NCBI RefSeq assembly: GCF_020520425.1
Contig: NC_079492.1
Span: 2,914,001-2,978,000 of the forward strand
DNA from: Spinacia oleracea
Taxonomy: Eukaryota; Streptophyta; Magnoliopsida; Caryophyllales; Amaranthaceae
Direction of reading: 5' to 3'
DNA: 64,000 nt
Part shown: positions 32,301 through 43,855 of the stretch, in pieces
How positions within the stretch are numbered: the stretch's first letter is position 1
How the letters are laid out: each line of letters begins with the position of its first letter
Position numbers and translations under genes: made by a program
Notes under the pieces: generated by a model
Database searches by the model: none
The model's input: only the letters and a program-made list of their open reading frames with translations
Told to the model about the DNA's origin: nothing

Positions 32301-35300
32301 TCATCTGAGAGCTTGGACGAAAGCCAAGAGTGAATCGGCATCCCTGTTTTCGGAAGGGTACTTGATGGGCTGAGACGAGTGTTTCGGGAAGAGAAGGATG
32401 GTTGGGAAGCTTCCCAACTGCAATTCGCTCTTGGCAAACGCCTTCTGATCACCGTCTGCCCTGAATTTCCCTACCTTGACGCCGCTTCCGGCCAGTTTAT
32501 CGGCCAGCTCTAGGTATGAACCTTCCATTGCCTGTTCAAACAACAACAAAAAAAACAGTTAGTATAACCTTAGAAATGAACAACTTGTGGGTCGGGTCGG
32601 GTTCGGGCCAGCTACACCTTAAAACCCACTATTTCGGGCCAAATGTATCGGGCTTTTTATCAATACAAAAATGCAGTTTTTAAGTTGCCAAAACCATACA
32701 AAAAAATTTAAAATTGACTGGGTCGGGTTTGGTCGGGCTACACCTTAGATATCTGTCCAGTGGGCCGGGACGGGCCAACCTCCTGGCTTATGTTTTCTGC
32801 CCAAAACCGCTATTCGGGCCAATACTAAAATTGCATTATTGAGTTACCCAAAACCCACCAAAAATTTACAAAAACGGGTCTAAAAATCTGCCCACTCCCG
32901 TTATTTCGGGCCAATACCAAAAATTGGATTTTTTTTGTGCCCAAAACCCACCCAAAATTTTTAAACGGGTCTAAAAACTGCCCACTCCTACTATTTCGGG
33001 ACAACGGACCGGGCTCATGATGATCAGGTCTATATATCCTACATTCGGCTCAGTTCAGACTAATACAAATGTAAGCAAGAGAAAACGGGTATCTCACCTG
33101 GCAGAATTGGCACCACGGTGCATAGAGGACGACAATCCACGGGTCTCTCCTATCCTCCAACTTCATCAAGTTCTCAATTCCAGCCCTGCTCAAAGTCACC
33201 AAGTTTTCCGACTCGAAAATATCAGCAACCTCACCATTCGCTTGTGCACTCCCACCATTCTGATTCTCTGAACTTTCTTCCTTAAGATTACCCTTGTGAA
33301 GGCCACACTCCTTAGCCTTGGCATCTTCCCACCACCACCTCCCTTCTCTCTCGTGCTGTCCAGGCAAAACAGCCCTGGTGCACGGCTCACACCCGATGGA
33401 AACGTATCCCTGCGCGTGCAACGAGTTGATAGGCACGTTCATAGTCCGAAGAAAGTTCCAAACATTGTTACCCTCAACATTTGCAACAGGGTTCCACTTC
33501 ACAAGGCTACCAACACCGCCATCCAAGCCCTCGAAAACGGGGTCCACTTGGACAACCGGGACTTCGGATCGGGTCCCAGGAGACTGGTCCTTCCTTTGCC
33601 CGGTAATCCAGGCTCTTAAACCCTTCAAGGCCCTCCTAAGTGGCCTCACCTTCCTCACACGGCAGCACTCTTGGTGACCATCCTCGTAGAAAGAGAACAA
33701 ACCCTTGTTCCTAACTAGACCCTGAACTTCTACAGAATCAGGGAACATGTACTCAATGCGGATGCCGTAGTGTTTTTCGACCTCGTCGAAAAAGCGGTAT
33801 GTTTCCGGGTTTAGCCTTCCTGTGTCTAAGCTAAAGACTCTGAAGGGTCTGCCGGTTAGTTTGGCATACTCGATCAAAGCAACATCTTCTGCACCACTGT
33901 GAATCAAGAAGAATACTACATGTCAGGAATTAATCCAACCATATTATACTAGTCAAGAAAACAAATCACCCATCCTAAAATCAAGACAATATTTAAGGGC
34001 ATGCATAAATGATTAATTTGAAGTGTTCAAGATCATATACATGTATGGATCAGAAAATCAAAGATAAAGTTCCAAGTTCTTGCCTAATTTGAATCATTCT
34101 TTAGATTCTTTAGTGTATGTAAAACTTATACAATTAAAGGTACTCCAACATGCAATCATTCTTTAGTCAAACAAATCATAAAAATTAATCCAACCATATA
34201 ATCATATATATATATACTAGTCAAACAAATCACCCATTCTAAAATTTAGATAATGTTCATGGACATGCATAAATGATTAATTTGAAAACTTCAAGATCAT
34301 ATACATGTATGGATCAGAAAATCAAAGATAAAGATCCATAGTTCTTGCCTAATTTGAATCATCCAAACATTGCAAGTAGTAATATCTCCAATCAAAGGGA
34401 CTCCAATATGCAATCAATTTGTGTGTGTGTGATCAACTTATACAAATTTACCATTATGAAATTCTTCAAAGAAAGTATGATGTAAAAGAAATCTTGATAG
34501 CTCCTGTCATCTTATTAATTTCGGCTCAATTTCAGCCAGCGTTGTTAAACCACCTTTAATGTCTAAAAGGTATTAAAAGGGGTTAAGGAGAGATCCTTTC
34601 AATAAGTTGGTTAAAACCCAAAATCAAATCTCATTTTGTCCGTATATAATCATCTTTTTCAAATACTTAGATGGAACATGGGTGTATCTAAAAGGTAAAT
34701 CAAGTCAAAGAAATTGCCGTTTTAAAAGGAGTACTTTTATTTCAATTTAATGAAAATCACATGATTCATAATTTCATATCCACCACAAATCCACTTGGAG
34801 ACTTGGAGTGTAGGACCACAAAACAAAACTTTGAACCTCCCAGCAATTCAGTCTGTATTCATTCTAGGGGCAAAACAGTAATTACACCTCAAATAAAATT
34901 CATTATTTTATTATATTTCCTGATTATTTTACTAAAAGTTCATTATTTTTATTATATTTTCCTGATTATTTTACTAATTTATCAGATGAACTAGTACTTT
35001 CTTACAAATTTACAATCAAAATTGCAAATTAACCAATAACAACTAAGCTAATTACAAATTGACAATCAAAATCGCAAATTAACCAAAAATTAGACCATCA
35101 AATTTAACAAAAATTAAATAATTATACCTGAAAGCAATGGCGATATCATCTCCAAATTTTTCAAGTGCCCTGTCCATAATCTCAAGAGGAGAAGCATTTG
35201 CAAGCTCTTTAGCCAAATCCTCAAAATTCTCTTCTTCTTCCACTAATGTCACTTCCTCTTTCACGCCTTCCTCTGCAAAAATTCAAAAACATCCAGGGTC

Positions 35301-35740
35301 ATTTCCGTCTATTCACATCCAACAATTTTGCAATTTCATTTTGAAAAATAAGAAGCATACCAGTTTTGGGAGCGGCGAAAGTGGTGGCAGCGAGTGGCAC
35401 AACCGAGTCACTCCTCCGCGACTCGGCGGTGGCTCGTAGCGGCTTCACGGCTGAACCAGCGCGCCGCGTTGTTAGACTGATCGTAGCCGTAAGGTTCTGG
35501 TATTGTCGATCTTGGAATACTCCGATGCTTGGAGCTGTAGGACCCACACACATTCAAACCATTAACATCAACAAAGTATACAAAATCAAGCATCAAAAAA
35601 AACATTAACATCAACAAATACAAGTAAAAAGCTATAATTATACAGAATCAAGCGTCGATCAGTGTAATTTACGATGATTAATTGATGATAAACTGACCTT
35701 TGAGCTCGGAGGAGAGAGAAGATGTAACAGCCAATGCCAT
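32301..35740 (-). CDS. APR: Adenylyl-sulfate (APS) reductase, plastid
   Basis: APS reductase reduces adenosine 5'-phosphosulfate to sulfite with glutathione in the chloroplast, the key step of sulfate assimilation. The exons are 35698-35740, 35361-35534, 35128-35272, 33098-33896 and 32301-32531. All junctions are GT-AG, phases agree, and the product is 463 aa, the usual plant size. Residues 1 to about 70 are Ser/Thr/Arg-rich and acid-poor ([15 protein letters not shown]), a transit peptide. The reductase domain (about 110-325) has [13 protein letters not shown], the iron-sulfur cysteines ([11 protein letters not shown], Cys198/199; SIGCEPCTR, Cys290/293), [11 protein letters not shown] and the catalytic ECGLH (Cys318). 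The C-terminal thioredoxin-like, glutaredoxin-functioning domain has WCQFC (Cys383/386) and SFPTILLFP. The CxxC reads CQFC, whereas the Arabidopsis enzymes, as I recall, have CPFC. Intron 4 and intron 3 carry repeats. Confidence 0.96.
32580..33035. repeat. CGGGTCGGG-rich repeat in APR intron 4
   Basis: The segment is dominated by GGGTCGGG, TTCGGGCCAA and AAAACCCAC words in at least three imperfect tandem iterations. It resembles other GC-skewed TIR elements in this window, but its termini could not be paired, so the boundaries are approximate. Confidence 0.45.
33928..34362. repeat. Direct duplication in APR intron 3
   Basis: Two copies of about 180 bp (33928-34104 and 34183-34362) share AATTAATCCAACCATA, CAAATCACCCAT, GCATGCATAAATGATTAATT and TACATGTATGGATCAGAAAA. 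Each ends TTGCCTAATTTGAATCAT. They differ at scattered positions. No function is evident. Confidence 0.8.
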
Positions 35741-36158
35741 GTTTAACAATCTGTTTCTTTGTGTAGGATTGAATTTGAAATTGTTGAGGAGAAATGGAGG
35801 TTTATGAGTTTGGTGGTATGAATATTTTTTCCTGGTAAATGTTGATTTGTTGAGGGGAATGGAGGGGAGAAATAAATGGGGGGCGAGAAAAGAAGGGGGT
35901 GATCAAGGTTCATTGAACCTAGACGTTATTTGGGAGGAGGGAGAATTTTTAGATGTTTGCTTACGTGGGAAGAGATGATTGGTTAATGGGTTTTGAGGTA
36001 TTGTCTCAGCGCTGTCGTCATATGGTGTTGGCGCGTGGCCTCCTCTCTTCTTCGTACTAGATCCTTTCCTTTTTTTTTAAGGATTTTCTTTTTATTTTTT
36101 TACTCTGTAATTTTTTGGGTTTGTTCTTGTGTACTTAGCCCTAAGCCCTAACGGGTCC
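35741..36158. other. Upstream region of the APR gene
   Basis: This should contain the APR 5' leader and promoter. I see no certain TATA box. No other gene is present. Confidence 0.45.
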
Positions 36159-36484
36159 GTGTATAAAGATGGCATTGAGCCTTGCCTAGCGCGAAAAAAA
36201 CACAGCACGACAAAAGCATGAACACGAAGGTGTGGGTTGGGTTCAGACTTCATTGTTTTGGACCGCATTGTTTTTAGAAAAAGTACGACATGGTCCAACT
36301 CTGCACGACAAAACACGTTAAATTGATTGAAGCAACATCTTAGACGCGACGTGTGGGCCAGGGTCGCCTTTAGAAATGTTTAGCCCAATAAGGAAAATAG
36401 TGAGTATGGCGTGGGTCGGACCAGTTTAGGCCTAAGGCACACGGATAAGGCATAAAACAAAGCCCACAACCATCTTTATACGTG
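36159..36484. mobile_element. TIR element with TAAAGATGG arms, copy 2
   Basis: Left CGTGTATAAAGATGG and right CCATCTTTATACGTG are inverted arms. The interior is rich in GCACGAC, GGGCC and AAAAACAC words, as in 28166-28475. It is about 0.4 kb upstream of the APR start codon. Confidence 0.55.
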
Positions 36485-36990
36485 TAATATTGTGTAGAGG
36501 GGGAAATGGGCCATCCGATACGGGCCAAGTTATTTGGGGTTTGTTTGAATTAGTGTTTAGACTTCTTGTTGATTATAACTAGATTTTATTGATCAAATTT
36601 TGATTTTGACTAATCAATAAAATAATGATTAATACTATTCCGTACTAGTTTTATATACACACAATGTGTGTCTCATTTACATAAAAATTAATTTTTTAAA
36701 TCATATTCATATTAAAAGAGTTGTATATAAAAACATTAATTATTGAAAAGTTGTAGCAAATAAATTATACTTGCATAATACACATAAGATATAGTCATAA
36801 ATATAAATGTGTATAAATTTAATATCCCCCTTTTAATAAAGAAAAAAACATTCAATATGCAAACTATTTTTTCTCCTACAATTTTTTTCATTATACATCG
36901 GGTATTATTAATAGAAATATAAGAACGGTAATAAATGAACTTTTAATTTTTGACGCCACTTTAAAAGTTCACAAATTCTTATTTACAAAG
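36485..36990. other. Intergenic, nothing recognised
   Basis: This is AT-rich DNA with no supported gene or repeat boundary. Confidence 0.6.
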
Positions 36991-37274
36991 GGTGTACAAT
37001 ATTTATTGTACACTGGAGTAAAAGTTAACTCAAAATGCTTAAAAGTTAAGCTTATATGGTAAAAATTATCTATTTTTTAGTGATAATTTTTTTCATTTTA
37101 GTAAAACTTATTTCTTCAAAATCAATAAAAATGTATAAAATTAATCATTTAACCATTTTAAATATTTATCTATCAACTTTTTTTTACTAATATAAAAGTT
37201 AATCAAAACTAGGTTAAAGTTATAAAAAAAATGGGTAAAAGTTATCTTGGTGTACAATAAATTTATTGTACACC
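36991..37274. mobile_element. Element with palindromic ends (GTGTACAATA family)
   Basis: The element is 284 bp. The right end (37249-37274) is a perfect 26-bp palindrome starting GGTGTACAATAAA. The left end (36992-37013) is a near-perfect 22-bp palindrome of the same sequence. The interior is AT-rich with repeated AAAAGTTA words and has no ORF. CTTGTGCGCGCAAG follows the right palindrome. The superfamily is unknown. Confidence 0.6.
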
Positions 37275-37290
37275 TTGTGCGCGCAAGACC

Positions 37291-38149
37291 TTTTATTAAA
37301 AGTTCCTTTATATAATGGAGATGAGACATAGGAATAATTAGAATTGCTGCTATTAGTTACTCTGTAATAATGTTTTACGGAGTAACAATTACACTTAGTT
37401 TTTTGTGAAAATTACGATATTTTGTGGGACAAGTTTCCGAGACCGTATTTACCAATATAATAAATAAAAAAAGAATAAAAGTATTTTTTATGAAGTTCAA
37501 CTTAAAATTTGAGATCAAAGTATACACTTGTGAAATTTAAGCCTTCACCAATTTTAAGAATCGTTTCAAATGAAGTCAAAAGGGAGGGCGGGGAATGGTT
37601 GCATAAGCACCAAAATATGTTGGAAGAAAGATGTCTTGCTTAAATTAGAATCTCATTTAAAGTTATTATTTGGAAAGTAAATTAGAATCTTATCTTTCGG
37701 GTTCCTATCCGATAAATCAAAGCCTACAAGATTCTGACTAGTCCAGAATCGAGTCGAGTTAAACTTCATCGGTAGGGAAGTTTTCCCAACAAATGGTGTT
37801 ACATTCTCGAACCAATTATCGGCCTTAGTTAAGCTGGATTAACTCCCTTACTAGCTAATCCAAACACTTATCGATAACGTAGAATCTTATCGAATAATAT
37901 TATTGTTGCAATGTTTTCTTTTTTTCTTTCCCTACCTTTTTAAAGGAGTTTTTCTTACCTTGTGTTTAATATAAGTATATGGAATATATGCAAAGAAAGT
38001 TCGATATGCAACGATCGTATATATCTTTGTTGAAATGAAGTTGTTATTTGATTTATTTTATACGTATATGTTAGATGTTTATATCTAAATCAATTTGAAA
38101 ATATCGAATGACTTTTTATCAATAAATTAAGTTGTTATATAAAAAATAT
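37291..38149. other. Intergenic, nothing recognised
   Basis: This is AT-rich sequence without a supported gene, RNA or bounded repeat. Confidence 0.6.
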
Positions 38150-38151
38150 TA

Positions 38152-38409
38152 CTTCCTCCATTTTTTTATAATTGCACCATCTTAGATTTCACGCTTGCCA
38201 ATGCACTATTTTAACCATTAATATCTCTCATTATACAATTGAAAAAATTATAAAAATTTGATAATTTGAAAGTATATCTCGAGACGAATCTAACAAGATC
38301 CCACATGAATATATTTTTCTTTACATATAAATCACAAAAAATAACTATATAAGAATATGTGAATAGTGTCAAAACCTAAGATGGTGCAATTATAAAAAAA
38401 TGGAGGAAG
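38152..38409. mobile_element. Stowaway-like MITE, second family, copy 1
   Basis: The element is 258 bp with TIR CTTCCTCCATTTTTTTATAA and TA at 38150-38151 and 38410-38411. The interior shares CACGCTTGCCAATGCAC and GAGACGAATCTAACAAGAT with 39506-39764, so the two copies form one family distinct from 173-500. Confidence 0.85.
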
Positions 38410-38411
38410 TA

Positions 38412-39503
38412 TGTTTTTTATTTTGTTTGTTTGAAGTAGCACTTGGCCACAATCAACAAACCCATCATTATCATATTAGGGCCTCTAGGCAGGCTAATGG
38501 CTAAAGAGATCGTGTGTTCGACATAAGTTGCAAGTTGCAATTTATTTGAAGTGTACGTACTAAGAACTAAGCAATATATGGATGTTATTTGTTTGGCCCC
38601 TCTTCAAAGTACAATTATTATTTGTTTCATTATTTCTGCTAACTATATTTGAAACTTGAAAGCTATAGATGTTGAAAGAAAATAACACCCCACATTTGTA
38701 AGCCACAAACTTATCGATAAAGTTAATGTACGGTTAACTAACCTTTAGTTTGGTCTAGCCTAGGTCGTTTCATTTTCCTATATCGTTTCATGTGTTGCTC
38801 GATTGGTTGTAATATGCCTAGGCTTAGTTAGCCAAAAAGTGTCCAACTACTAGATTTATCGAGAAAATACATTAGTTAATAGGCGCCATATAATTTATAT
38901 TTTTTTGGACACCAAGAAGATATATAAAATAGAGAAAAGACACAAAGTAGTAGTAAAGTTAACAACACCACGACTTGTTGTTTGACTCATACTACGTACA
39001 TATTTATTTAACATTAGATCGACATATATGCTCCTTATCTTTGTCTTGCAAGTTCCAATGTGTATTTTTTTAAGTTATAACAAATGCAAAATCATCCATT
39101 GTTGCACGATTGTATAATGTTAGATACATAGATACTGAGATACATCATACATGTTCAAACTTTTCCCAAAAAAGACTCATACTTTTATGGCGCATTTACT
39201 TGAATTAGTTGATACAATATACTTGTAGACCTCTTTAATTAATTTAAACAAAAAGAATTACAATGTATACCAGTTTAAAATGGTTGGTGAATGGTGATGA
39301 TTCGGGTTAAAATATACCTAGAGCAGTGTACATTTTTGAAGGAATCCAAAAGGAAAAGCTAGGTAGCACAATGCAAGAATATGGTTTTTAAAGAGTATTT
39401 AAGAAATTTCGTCCAGAATAAAGTGTACTGAATTTAAAACTTTAAAACAATGTGTCCTGAAAACTTACATAGTAAAAGTTAAAATAGTGCCGATGGTTGA
39501 TTA
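38412..39503. other. Intergenic, nothing recognised
   Basis: This is AT-rich sequence between two related Stowaway copies. No gene is visible. Confidence 0.6.
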
Positions 39504-39505
39504 TA

Positions 39506-39764
39506 CTTCCTCCGTCTTTTAATACTCGCAACGTTTGTTAGTTTCACGCATGCCAATGCACAACTTTGATCATTTATATCTTAAATTCTCTTTATGCAAA
39601 AATTATAAAAAGTTGATATTTTGAAAATACATATTGAGACGAATCTAACAAGATATCACATGACTATGTTTTATCTAATATAAAAAACACTAAGAATAGT
39701 CAAAGTAGATTATATGAATAGTGACAAAAGTCCAAACGTTGCGAGTATTAAAAGACGGAGGAAG
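39506..39764. mobile_element. Stowaway-like MITE, second family, copy 2
   Basis: The element is 259 bp with TIR CTTCCTCCGTCTTTTAATAC and TA at 39504-39505 and 39765-39766. It shares interior words with 38152-38409. Confidence 0.87.
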
Positions 39765-39766
39765 TA

Positions 39767-41079
39767 CTTATTATCAGGCACTAGTACAAGTTAAAATTAT
39801 TCCAATATGGATAGAGTATAAAACTAATTCCGGGGTTTCAACCATCTATTTAATCTTTTTGTGGAGTTGGTTATTTGATATGATATCAGAGTCAGCGTGA
39901 CACAAATGTCATGGGATTACATCTCATCCACCGACCTCTCCTTTCAAAGTGGAATGTTGGATATGAGCATACTCATGTTGCATCCACACTTCAAGCCCTA
40001 TAAGCTTTTATGTGAGGGAGCGTGATAAAGTATAAAGTAAGGGTTAAACATCAGCTTAAAGTTTTGGTTGAGTTGACTCTGTCAAAAAAAAAATGGTAAA
40101 TACAAAACGCCAACCTACCAGGCCCAAGTAATTTTAAAGTATGTCACGACTATATTGTTTACATAAAAATGATAAACCATAAAGCATTAGACTCGATCAA
40201 CTCTCTTCACCTTGTCTGATTTTAATAACCTAGTTTCTGGTCTGGTATGGTTTGATTCTGGTCTGATCTGGTTTGAATGTTTTTTGTTTTTTTAGTATGG
40301 CCTGATTCATCATAGTCTGGTTTGATTTGAGCTAAATATTTTTTGTGAGTGTCTTTTACTTTTGCTGATCGGATTGGATTTAAAATTTTCTTATCTTGTC
40401 TGACTTTAAGAAAAAATAAATCATAAGCAATAAGAATAAGGGTAAGAAAACAAACTCCATGGAGTAAATACGAAAGTTTTAAATATGAATCCACAAATCC
40501 ATGTCTTTTAAGATACAAATAATACACCTTTTAGAGAGGATCTAATCAAGTTGTTATTTGAAAAATCAAAGGTTTGGCCTTTGGATTTGGTTAAGGGTCA
40601 AAGCGTTAACATACCACTTATATGTATTGAGAGAATATACCCACACTTGACGCTTTATTTTGTGGATTTTTACGTCGCCATTTTTAACAACTATGGACCA
40701 TTCACCATTAGTAGGACTACTATTGCATGGTGTGTGCAATTACAGGCAGATTCAGAAATACGTCCATTTCTTGGATGTTTCCTTTGGCATTTTTATTTCT
40801 ACAAAATTAAAAAATAAGACCACCAATTTATACTTTTGAGTAATAAACGACAAAAGTCGACGCATATTTTGAATTCAATATTTCACCCCACTTGTACACC
40901 AAAGAGTTCCTTTTGATTAGTTTTTTAAATCATGCTTTGTTACTGTTAATCACATACTCACACGGATGGCGTTTTAACTGTTAACAGCCAACAATAACAC
41001 AGTAAAATTAGTTAAATAAAAAAATCATCGAATATTTGCCACGACAAGATTGAAATTGTGGATTTGGAGCTGCAATTAT
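39767..41079. other. Intergenic, low-complexity CTGGTCTG patch
   Basis: GGTCTGG/TGGTTTGA words recur at 40230-40340, perhaps a decayed TIR element. The 88-residue frame at 40551-40817 has no recognisable domain. No gene is supported. Confidence 0.5.
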
Positions 41080-41735
41080 TAGGGATGTCAGTGGGGCGGG
41101 TTTCGCGGGAGACCCGCCCCGCATCCGCCCCAAGTAGGCGGGGATGGAGGTAGGTTTGGCGGGTGATGGGGCGGGAATGGGTAAAAAAATCGTACCCACC
41201 ATGGGTGATGGGGCGGGTGTGGATTTTGTGTTGAACCCGCTCCATCCCCGCCCCATCCCCACTCGCCCCTCCCCATCCCCACTCGCCCCGCTTCATACCC
41301 GCCATGGGTAATGAGGTGAGTTTGGATTTATTTGTATCTTTAGGTGATAATATAAATTTAGGTGAGATTTTTATGTTTTTTGTTTGGATTTTTTTGTTAT
41401 GACGAGTATTTTTTAAAATTATATAGGTTACTTTAGTCATAAGGTTTTTTTTTTTTTTTCTATAGTTAACTTTGATTACTCCGTATATATGGCAAATGTT
41501 GCTAAATAAGCGCGGGTATTAGCGCGGGTATGAAGCGGGGATAAGACGGGGATGGATACCCAGTTGGGTGGCGGGGCGGGGATGGATTTTAGCTTACACC
41601 CGTTGGGGCGGGGATGGGGATGAATTTTGTACCCGCCATGGGTGATGGGGCGGGGATGGGGATGAAAATTTTAGGTGGGGATGGGGATGGGGATGGAAGG
41701 ACCTACATCCGCATCCGCCCCGCCCCATTGACATC
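41080..41735. mobile_element. GC-rich hAT-like element, copy 2, right end lost
   Basis: It starts TAGGGATGTCA and has the same GGGGCGGG/GGGGATGG architecture as 20588-21256. The right terminus stops at TGACATC, where a Copia LTR begins at 41736. The terminal CCTA and the target duplication are therefore missing. Confidence 0.8.
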
Positions 41736-41897
41736 TGTCAAATATTGTGTAATCTCATATCATTCTCATTAATCACACACGTATATATAGTACAACTCAG
41801 TTACCTAAACCCTAGGTACACATTAGGTAACATACCATAGTTAGGACTCTACAGAATATTCACAGAATAATATCTAATATCTTAACATATCTTAACA
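41736..41897 (-). mobile_element. 3' LTR of Copia fragment C
   Basis: The LTR is 162 bp. Read on the minus strand it begins TGTTAAGATATG and ends TTTGACA, giving TG...CA ends. A purine tract (TTGAGGGGGGA) precedes it on the minus strand and an RNase H frame precedes that. It replaces the end of the hAT-like element at 41735. Confidence 0.8.
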
Positions 41898-41904
41898 TCC
41901 CCCC

Positions 41905-42277
41905 TCAAGGTGGAGCATGTAGATCTCGAATGCCCATCTTGTTCAAAAAAAACTCAACTTGCGCCTTCCCCAACGCTTTGGTGAAGATATCTGCTAACTG
42001 AACCTTCGTCGACACGTACGACGGACTGATGATCCCTTCCTTGATTGCATCTCGAATGAAATGACAATCTGACTCGATGTGTTTTGTCCTTTCATGGAAC
42101 ACCGGATTCTGTGCAATATGCAACGCAGACTGACTGTCGCAATACATCCTCATGCCTTGGTCGTGTGTCACCCCCAAGTCGCGTAGTAGTTGTTTCAACC
42201 ACTTCAACTCACACGTCAGAGCTGCCATCGATCGATATTCTGCCTCAGCAGACGACCGAGAAACAGTATGTTGTTTC
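41905..42277 (-). pseudogene. Copia RNase H C-terminal fragment (element C)
   Basis: The minus-strand frame reads [63 protein letters not shown] and LADIFTKAL, the classical end of Copia pol. The remainder of pol is cut off at 42277 where the LTR of Copia A begins, so the element is truncated at its 5' side. Confidence 0.9.
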
Positions 42278-43687
42278 TGTTAGGTTATGATACATATGAT
42301 ATTACATAAATCATGCGGAAACAACCATTAACCCAGGATTACATATTATTTACACATAATCATATAGCATAATTTAGATGCATACTCTTTGTTGCGTGCC
42401 CTCCCTAGCTGCGCCCGAACCGAACAAGAACAAGTCTTTAGGACTCCAAGTGTTGTCCCTCCGTAGATAGTCCACAGCACGTCCGGATCCGCCTTAAGAT
42501 TGACCAACTAGAATCGCCCTTAAGGTACTAGAATTTTCGGCACTTTTGAGCAAGATGTGTGGCTGAATTTTTTCTCTCAAAAACTCACTTTGAATACTTT
42601 GAAACTCGTTATAAATTGTGAACCCAGGCCACATATTTATAGGGTTATGGAAAGGGAATTGGAATCCTATTCAGATACAAATTAATTAAACCTAGAATCC
42701 TACAAGAACTCTAATTTAATTAATTTATCAAATAGAATTAGGAATTTAATCATTAACCGAACTCTGCACGTTTTAGGAAACGTGCACGAACACAAACACT
42801 TACGCACACACACACGGCAGCCACGATGGGCCGCCCATGCGTGCATGCGAGCAGCAGCCCACGCAGCGAGGCCTGCGCGAGCCACAAGCCCACGCAAGCA
42901 CCCGCGCGCGCTGCCACGGCCTGCTGGGCCTGGCCTTGCGCTGGGCCTGGCGTGGCTGTTTGTGTGGCGCGCTTGGCTTGCTGGGCGATGGCCTGGCTTC
43001 GTGCTGGGCCCTCGTCCGGCAGGCCTCGTCCGATGCTTATTCGTACGATACGCTTCCGATTAAATTTCCGATTCCGGAATTCATTTCCGATACAAACAAT
43101 ATTTAACATTTCCGATTCCGGAATTAATTTCCGTTTCGAACAAATATTTAATATTTCCGTTTCCGGAATTATTTTCCGATTCCGGTAATATTTCCGATTC
43201 TGACAATATTTCCGTTTCCGGCAATATTTCCGATTCTGGTAATATTTCCATTTCCGATAATATTTTCCGATACGTACCATGTTTCCGTTTCCGGCAACAT
43301 CTACGACTTGGATAATATTTATATTTCCGATACGATCCATATTTCCGTTTCCGGTAATATCATCGTTTCCGGAGTATTCATTTCTTGCCTGTGACGACCT
43401 TAGCTCCCACTGAAACCAAGATCCGTCGATTCCGAATATCCATAGATAGAGTATTTAATGCCATTAAATACTTGATCCGTTTACGTACTATTTGTGTGAC
43501 CCTACGGGTTCAGTCAAGAGTAAGCTGTGGATTAATATCATTAATTCCACTTGAACTGAAGCGGCCTCTAGCTAGGCATTCAGCTCACTTGATCTCACTG
43601 AATTATTAACTTGTTAATTAATACTGAACCGCATTTATTAGACTTATCATAGAATGCATACTTGGACCAAGGGCATTATTTCCTTCA
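42278..43687 (-). mobile_element. 3' LTR of Copia A
   Basis: The LTR is 1,410 bp. On the minus strand it starts TGAAGGAAATAATG and ends CATAACCTAACA. It contains a GC-rich low-complexity patch (about 42780-43030) and a series of TTCCGATTCCGGTAATA-type tandem words (about 43060-43380). It aligns with 59122-60499 at roughly 90% by eye over the parts compared. The several frames crossing it are artefacts of this composition. Confidence 0.85.
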
Positions 43688-43855
43688 GTCTCCCACTTGT
43701 CCTTAGGGACAAGTGTGCATTTCCTAATTCCTTTGTCGCTCGATGCTTGCTCGTGAACATAAGGTAAGAGTTGTCATCCTTATTATGTCCAGAGGTGTTC
43801 CTCGGTTTCAGAGTTCAACTGATCAAATAAACAGATAATCATAGCCTATGATTCA
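43688..43855 (-). mobile_element. Copia A 3' non-coding segment, proximal part
   Basis: It begins with the polypurine tract (AAGTGGGAGAC on the minus strand) next to the LTR. It matches 60500-60668 almost base for base. The segment is interrupted at 43855 by the Gypsy element and resumes at 56404. The last five bases, ATTCA, are the Gypsy target duplication. Confidence 0.85.

Noticed and set aside
40551-40817. 88-residue plus-strand frame
   Set aside because: There is no family resemblance or promoter context, and it starts within low-complexity DNA. It is most likely a chance frame.
42753-43340. Long frames in the LTR of Copia A, including a 195-residue one
   Set aside because: They come from the tandem TTCCG words and the GC-rich patch of the LTR. 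The copy in Copia B (59592-60152) differs in length and sequence, and neither resembles a protein family.
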